This document shows positions 31,748-36,293 of a stretch of DNA of 36,293 bases, one piece after another; the stretch's first letter is position 1; each line of letters opens with the position of its first letter. Source of the DNA: JBOHNM01 sp050730675 (GTDB taxonomy: Bacteria; Planctomycetota; Phycisphaerae; Phycisphaerales; UBA1924); assembly GCA_050730675.1 (NCBI GenBank), contig JBOHNM010000019.1, forward strand, positions 1 through 36,293, given 5' to 3'. A program made the position numbers and the translations under genes. The notes under the pieces are model-generated. The model saw nothing but the letters and a program-made list of their open reading frames with translations, made no database searches and was not told where the DNA came from.

Positions 31748-31753
31748 AGTCTA
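31748..31753 (-). promoter_or_regulatory. Candidate leaderless -10 box of kdsA
   Basis: Minus-strand TAGACT, 5 nt before the ATG. It lies immediately after the upstream gene's terminator, which makes an independent promoter likely. Confidence 0.5.
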
Positions 31754-31760
31754 GGAATGA

Positions 31761-31783
31761 AAACACCCGGGCGATCGCCCGGG
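31761..31783 (-). terminator. Intrinsic terminator of the sugar-dehydrogenase gene
   Basis: Perfect palindrome CCCGGGCGATCGCCCGGG (31766-31783), followed on the minus strand by TGTTTTC. It ends the dehydrogenase transcript just before kdsA. Confidence 0.85.
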
Positions 31784-31808
31784 CGCGTGCATGCGGTTTC
31801 GGCGAGGA

Positions 31809-33560
31809 TTACTGGAAGAACGCGCTAAGGAACGCGACCAGGTCGTCGACGGTGATCTGATCGTCGGGCGTGAGAACACCGCCGAGCGAGGCCAGGTCGG
31901 CGAGCTGGTCGCCGGAGAAGAACAGTGTGAGGAAGGTCACGATGTCGTCCACGGTGCGCTGGCCGTCGGGACCGATGGTGCCGCCGAGGCCGGCAACATC
32001 AGCGAGACTGGGAACCGTGGCGGCGCGGACGATCTTACGGATTGTGCCTCCCTGGAGCACGATGTACAGCTCGCCGGCGGCGTCTTCGCCGAAGCTGGTG
32101 ACGCCGGCGTTGGACCCAAGGTTCTGCAGGGCGGCGGCGTAGGTCTGCACATCGGTGGCGGCTCCGCCGACGATGCGCATAGTCCAGATGCGGTTGGAGA
32201 AGACGTAGTCGGCGAAGAAGTAGCGCCCGCGAAGCCAAGGGATCGCCTTGCCGCGGTAGACGTATCCGCCGGTGATCGAGTTGCCCTGGGTTGCCCCATT
32301 ACCGTGTCCGTATGTCCAGACCGGGTTGACAAGGTTCTCGGTGATGTCGTAGGTGGTGGTGGCGACGGGCGGGTTGCTCGAAGCGTTGCTGTTGGCCGTG
32401 GTGGCCAGGCCCTCGTAGCGGCGCCAGCCGTAGTTGCGACCGCCGCCCGTGCCGGCCGCAACCCAGTTCACTTCTTCAATGGCGTCCTGGCCGACGTCGG
32501 CGATGTAGAGGTCGCCGTTCCAGCGGTCGAAGCACCAGCGCCAGGGGTTGCGCAGGCCCAGCGCCCAGGCCGAAGAAGGAGCCAGCCGCTGCGGTTCGGT
32601 CGCGGTGGCGTAGGGCTTGAACCGTGGATTATCCGCCGGGATGTGGTAGTTGCGGTTGGGATCGGCGGGGAAATCGTCGACGCCGCTGACATCGAACCGG
32701 TGGAGCTTGCCGAGCATGTTGGCGGGGTTGAGGGCGGCGTTGAGCGGGTCGTTGCCGCTGCCGCCGTCGCCGAGGCCGAGGTAGAGGTAGCCGTCGGGGC
32801 CGAACTGAAGACACCCACCATTGTGGTTAGTGTACGACTGGTCCAGCGCCAGGATGATCTGCTCGGAGTTCACGTCGGCGAGGTTGGGATCGGCGGCGCT
32901 GCGCTGGTAGCGCGCGAGGAAGCTCCTGCCGTTGTCGGTGCGCGTGGCGTAGGTCTGGCCCTGGGGCGAGTTGTCGCTGGTCGAGCCACGCGGTCCGATG
33001 TAATAGATGTAGAACGAGCCGCTGGTGGCGTAGTCAGGAGCGAACGCCATGCCGAGCAGGCCCTGTTCATTGCCGCGGGTGTAGGTGCCGTTGCGCGTGC
33101 CGATGAGGAATGCGCCGCTGGGGTTGCCGATGGGCGTGAGGCGGTAGGCGGTGCCGGGCGCGGGCGTCCGCATCGGGTAGTTCGGGTCGGCCGTCGGCGT
33201 CACGACCGAGCGGTTGCCGATATCGAGGAAGGGCGTCGCCTGGCGGACGCCGTTGACGAACAGGATGATCTGACCGGTCTGCATCACCACAAATATGCGG
33301 CTGTTGTCGCCGGGGGGCGAGCAGAGGTAGACCGGGCTGCCGATGGACCAGCCGCCGTTGGAGAAGCCGGCGCCCGTGCCGGCCGGCCACGGTGCGAAGG
33401 ACCACCCGGCGTTGGTGGTGTTCAGTCCGGTCGCGAACGTTTGCGCATCCACGAAGTCCACGGGCGGAGTGGTTTGGGCGCGGACGCTACCCGCGGCAAC
33501 GAGCGAGATCACAGCAACCCAGCGAACCAGTGCGGTCGAAAATCCCATATCTACTCCCAT
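31809..33560 (-). CDS. Secreted glucose/sorbosone dehydrogenase-like (PQQ beta-propeller) protein with GC-type dockerin tail
   Basis: 583 aa. Start ATG 33560 or 33548; each has a GGAG-type site. Signal peptide ending SVRAQ. Residues ~35-515 form a six-bladed GSDH/Yliz-type propeller: NEQGLLGMAFAPDY, GGCLQFGPDGYLYLGLGDGG, WALGLRNPWRWCFD, GDLYIADVGQDAIEEVNW and GYVYRGKAIPWLRGRYFFAD. Relatives oxidise aldose sugars with PQQ in the periplasm; PQQ binding here is inferred. Residues ~518-583 are two dockerin-like repeats (GPDGQRTVDDIVTFLTLFF and TPDDQITVDDLVAFLSAFF). No quinone or cytochrome partner gene is adjacent. Has its own terminator. Confidence 0.9.
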   Translation of the reverse strand: MGVDMGFSTALVRWVAVISLVAAGSVRAQTTPPVDFVDAQTFATGLNTTNAGWSFAPWPAGTGAGFSNGGWSIGSPVYLCSPPGDNSRIFVVMQTGQIILFVNGVRQATPFLDIGNRSVVTPTADPNYPMRTPAPGTAYRLTPIGNPSGAFLIGTRNGTYTRGNEQGLLGMAFAPDYATSGSFYIYYIGPRGSTSDNSPQGQTYATRTDNGRSFLARYQRSAADPNLADVNSEQIILALDQSYTNHNGGCLQFGPDGYLYLGLGDGGSGNDPLNAALNPANMLGKLHRFDVSGVDDFPADPNRNYHIPADNPRFKPYATATEPQRLAPSSAWALGLRNPWRWCFDRWNGDLYIADVGQDAIEEVNWVAAGTGGGRNYGWRRYEGLATTANSNASSNPPVATTTYDITENLVNPVWTYGHGNGATQGNSITGGYVYRGKAIPWLRGRYFFADYVFSNRIWTMRIVGGAATDVQTYAAALQNLGSNAGVTSFGEDAAGELYIVLQGGTIRKIVRAATVPSLADVAGLGGTIGPDGQRTVDDIVTFLTLFFSGDQLADLASLGGVLTPDDQITVDDLVAFLSAFFQ

Positions 33561-33717
33561 GCTCTCCGGAAGCCCCCGATCACGGTGGGGTGAACTTGGG
33601 CTCGGAGCGGCGTTCTGTACGGGCGGGGCCCCATTGGGGTTGCTCGCCCAACATCAACAGGTTAGGGAAAAACCGGGGGCAGGCCAGTGAAAGCCGCGTG
33701 AAAGCGTCTGAATTCGG

Positions 33718-35994
33718 TCAGTTCCCCACGGGCGATCGGGGTGGGTTGGGGGTGGCAGGTCCGGGTTTGGCGGCGGCCCGCGTGCGGGCGGACTTCGCAT
33801 CCTCCGGTCGATTGATCGACTCGTAGATCTGGGCGAGCACTTCGAGTTGCTCAGGAGACAAGTCTCGAATCGCCGCGGCTTGGGCGAGCGTCCTTGCCAT
33901 CGCCGCCTCGTCGTGATTGGCGCCCTGCGCAAGAGCCAGGACCTTGAGTTGTTCGAAGCCCGCTATCAACTCCACGGCGCGGCCGGCCTGACGCAGGGCA
34001 TCAGCGGGGCGATCGGTGACGAGGTAGATCTCGGCGAGCATGCCGTTGAGCGGGACGGATTTGGGCACACGCTGCACGCCCTGCTCGAGGATCTCGATGG
34101 CGCGGGCAGCGCGACCGAGCTCGAAGTTCAACTGGGCAGTGTTGATGATGACCGTGGCATCGCGTGGGTCCGCCTTGAGAGCGGCTTCGTACAGGTCCAG
34201 AGCGTCGGGAGCACGCTGCCGCGTGACAAGGACTTGAGCGAGTGTGTGCCGGATCGCCTCGCTGGATGGGTGGGCCCGCTGGAGCTGGGTGAGCGTCGCC
34301 TCGAGGTCGGACACCGGCTTGCCCTGGGCCTGAGCGAGCATGACCAGGCCGTCCACAGACTCGGCGCTGTGCGGCGCCTGGCTGACGGACCGCACCAACT
34401 CGCGCTCCGCCGAGGCCAGATCGCCCGCGACGGCATAGAGGTAGACCAGGCGGATGCGGGTGAGATAGCGGCGATAGAAACCAATGCCGCCGTCATCCAT
34501 GGGGCCGGCGAGCCGGAGCAGGTCGATCGCCTCGCGAGCCTGGGCCTGGTCCTGCGGTGTCGGCTTGTAACCGGCGGCGTACACCACCTCCTGACTGAGA
34601 CGGGGCTGGACGGCGAGGCGGCCGTAGAGCAGGCCGCCGCGCAGCTCGCCGTAGCTCATGATCGCGCCCTGGACACCGAGGGCGATCCACAACACCGCGC
34701 CGAGTGCGAAGAGCCATCCGGCGGGGCGCACGCGCCCGGAGAGCTTGAGCTGCCAGTACGGTCCGCGGACGTTGAGGTCGCGCAGAAGCCGCCACAGCTT
34801 GTGAAGTGCGAAGCAGCCAAGGCCCGCCATGGCGACGGCCATGAGCATGGGGATGGAGAAGTCGAGCCCGAAGAAGTTGAAGTACATCCCGCGAAAGCCG
34901 AAGAAGAGCACCAGGAAGCAACCGGCGAGGATGACCTCCTCGCGGAGGGTCAGGTCGTAGCGTTTGCGGCGTTTGTCGCGGGCGTCTTCGATCTTGGCAC
35001 CCGGGCGCGGCGACATCAGCATCGGCAGCGAGCCCATGCCCCAGTAGAGCGCACCGTTGGGGCAGGCGCTGACGCAGTCGAGGCACTTCATGCACCCGGG
35101 GTCAACGACCATGCCGAAGTCGCGGACTTCCTCGTGGACGCGGACGTTGCTGGTGCAGACCGAGGTGCAGTGGCCACACTGGTGGCAGTCGTCGGTGACG
35201 CGGATGCGCCCAGGGGAGATCATGTCCACGGGGGCGAAGAACCCGCCGTAGGGGCAGCCGTAGGTGCAGAACGCCTTGGCGCCCATGAAGTACACGGTGG
35301 CAAACCCGCAGATGAGCAGGAAGGGAATCGCGACGTACCACGGAGCGAAGGTGGCCCAGAAGTTCTCGGTGACGAAGTGGTGCTGAAACCCGCGCAGCGG
35401 ATAGGAGCGGCCGACCCAATCGGGGAGGTCCTTGATGTAACGCTCCAGCACCTCACGGCGGAACGTGGGCCATACAAACATGTAGAGCGCCAGGCCGAGC
35501 GGCACCCACAGCAACAGGCGCGAGCGCCAGGGCTTGGGGTGGACGCCGCACTTTTTCATGATCCAGGCGCACAAGTCCTGGAGGGCCACCACGTGGCAGA
35601 CCCAGCCGCAGAAAAATCGCCCGAAGATGAGCGTGGCCAGGATCGCTACGCAGAACATCACGAAGCCCGCGTTGACCTGTCCCATCTCCAGCGTGGCCAT
35701 CGATTCGGACGGTTCGATCGGGGTGAGCGTTTCGCGGACGCCGTCGCTCATGCCGCTGATGTACCACTGGGCCAGGTGAGCGATAAAGATCACGTGGACG
35801 AGGATGAGCACCGCGGCCCGCCACTTGCCCATGCGGCTGGTGGGATGGTGATGGGCGGCTGGATCGACGGCGAGGACCGGGAGAGAGACCACCGCGCCCT
35901 TGGCGCGGGCCTTGTTGACCGCGCGGTTGCGCGGATCGCACGAGCTTGGCGAGTGGGGGAGCGCACTGGTTGGCGGTGTGGGAGGTGTAGACAT
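33718..35994 (-). CDS. Membrane polyferredoxin (NapH/NosR/CcoG-like) fused to C-terminal TPR repeats
   Basis: 758 aa. Several membrane helices (~60-80, ~108-128, ~160-178, ~220-240, ~355-385, ~435-460). Two CX3C pairs (CGWVC 129-133, CTYGC 243-247) typify the NapH/NosR family; the usual Pro after the first pair is His. Two [4Fe-4S] clusters are predicted: CHQCGHCTSVC (270-280) and CMKCLDCVSAC (301-311), followed by CPNGAL. The last ~270 residues are TPR-like helices (ALDLYEAALKADPRDATVIINTAQLNFELGR and similar). NapH/CcoG proteins move electrons or reduce metals at the membrane; the TPR half implies a bound protein partner. The ATG lies 3 bp after the dioxygenase stop, so the two are translationally coupled. 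Confidence 0.85.
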   Translation of the reverse strand: MSTPPTPPTSALPHSPSSCDPRNRAVNKARAKGAVVSLPVLAVDPAAHHHPTSRMGKWRAAVLILVHVIFIAHLAQWYISGMSDGVRETLTPIEPSESMATLEMGQVNAGFVMFCVAILATLIFGRFFCGWVCHVVALQDLCAWIMKKCGVHPKPWRSRLLLWVPLGLALYMFVWPTFRREVLERYIKDLPDWVGRSYPLRGFQHHFVTENFWATFAPWYVAIPFLLICGFATVYFMGAKAFCTYGCPYGGFFAPVDMISPGRIRVTDDCHQCGHCTSVCTSNVRVHEEVRDFGMVVDPGCMKCLDCVSACPNGALYWGMGSLPMLMSPRPGAKIEDARDKRRKRYDLTLREEVILAGCFLVLFFGFRGMYFNFFGLDFSIPMLMAVAMAGLGCFALHKLWRLLRDLNVRGPYWQLKLSGRVRPAGWLFALGAVLWIALGVQGAIMSYGELRGGLLYGRLAVQPRLSQEVVYAAGYKPTPQDQAQAREAIDLLRLAGPMDDGGIGFYRRYLTRIRLVYLYAVAGDLASAERELVRSVSQAPHSAESVDGLVMLAQAQGKPVSDLEATLTQLQRAHPSSEAIRHTLAQVLVTRQRAPDALDLYEAALKADPRDATVIINTAQLNFELGRAARAIEILEQGVQRVPKSVPLNGMLAEIYLVTDRPADALRQAGRAVELIAGFEQLKVLALAQGANHDEAAMARTLAQAAAIRDLSPEQLEVLAQIYESINRPEDAKSARTRAAAKPGPATPNPPRSPVGN

Positions 35995-35997
35995 CGT

Positions 35998-36293
35998 TCA
36001 ATAGGGCGCAGGGCCGGCGAGCTTCTCGCGCACGGCGATGAGGTCCGGATAGAGGCGGGTGCTGAGCGTCGCGGCGAGATACTTGGCGCCAGCCGAGCCG
36101 CCAGTGCCCATACCGGCGCCGATCATCCGCTCGACCATCTTGACGTGGTGGAAGCGCCAGATCTGGAGCTTCTCCTCCAGTTCCAGCAGGCCCTCGGCGA
36201 CGAGGAACTGCGGGTAGTAGCGCTCACCGACGTTGTGGACATCCTGCTTGTGGTACAGGATCGCCAGTGCGCTGACGAGGGCATCATTCATCC
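35998..36293 (-). CDS. kynA: Tryptophan 2,3-dioxygenase, C-terminal part (5' end outside window)
   Basis: Heme enzyme opening the indole ring of tryptophan to N-formylkynurenine. Only the last ~98 residues are in the window. LQIWRFHHVKMVERMIG contains the proximal heme histidine region, and MGTGGSAGAKYLAATL is the substrate/heme loop (GTGGSxG.xYL). It ends LYPDLIAVREKLAGPAPY. An internal ATG at 36291 is not a plausible start, since the catalytic N-terminal part is required. Followed after 3 bp by the polyferredoxin-TPR gene. Confidence 0.92.
   Translation of the reverse strand, partial: MNDALVSALAILYHKQDVHNVGERYYPQFLVAEGLLELEEKLQIWRFHHVKMVERMIGAGMGTGGSAGAKYLAATLSTRLYPDLIAVREKLAGPAPY

Overview
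The window looks like chromosome from a high-GC, Gram-negative-type planctomycete, most likely a relative of the Phycisphaerae. There is no rRNA gene here to confirm this. The evidence is two secreted proteins ending in the 'GC-type dockerin' module (paired GPDGQ-T-VDD-V-FL--FF repeats), lipid A and Kdo genes (lpxK, kdsA), TonB and a BamE-like lipoprotein, a flotillin-like protein, a secreted HEAT-like protein and an McsA-McsB pair. I see no phage, insertion sequence, CRISPR array, tRNA or rRNA.

Left part (1-8.4 kb): the 3' end of a eukaryote-type (GT3) glycogen synthase, truD, and an FHA-domain GspE/PilB-type ATPase, all on +. A strong terminator separates them from a large secreted collagen-like protein on -. 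That gene holds a ~0.7 kb internal tandem duplication and three embedded carbohydrate-binding-like modules. A small dockerin-tailed secreted protein lies behind it.

Middle part (8.5-21.4 kb): a nitrilase-family amidase (-); a maf / small membrane protein / lpxK operon (+); a mini flagellar-rod-like protein (+); a - strand envelope cluster (tonB, a proline-rich secreted protein, a BamE-like lipoprotein); nnrE, a bifunctional-nuclease-domain protein, rnhA and a membrane diguanylate cyclase (+); serS (-); a HAD phosphatase (+); floA (-).

Right part (21.4-36.3 kb): a 575-bp spacer, then dnaA, a secreted HEAT-like protein, a DegT-family aminotransferase, rpmB, mcsA and mcsB (+); a GNAT protein (-); a secreted hypothetical and rpmA (+); then kdsA, a dockerin-tailed sugar dehydrogenase, a membrane ferredoxin-TPR fusion and the 3' end of tryptophan 2,3-dioxygenase, all on -.

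The most interesting signal is regulatory. At least eleven transcription-unit-leading genes have no Shine-Dalgarno sequence but carry a TANNNT -10 hexamer ending 5-10 nt before the start codon, which predicts widespread leaderless mRNAs. At two divergent pairs (tonB/nnrE and serS/HAD) the two -10 boxes are 39-40 bp apart, so their -35 zones overlap. Also notable are the collagen-gene duplication, a DnaA whose box-reading loop differs from the canonical one, short 7- and 9-bp tandem repeats at three gene ends, and a change of wobble-base skew around floA-dnaA.
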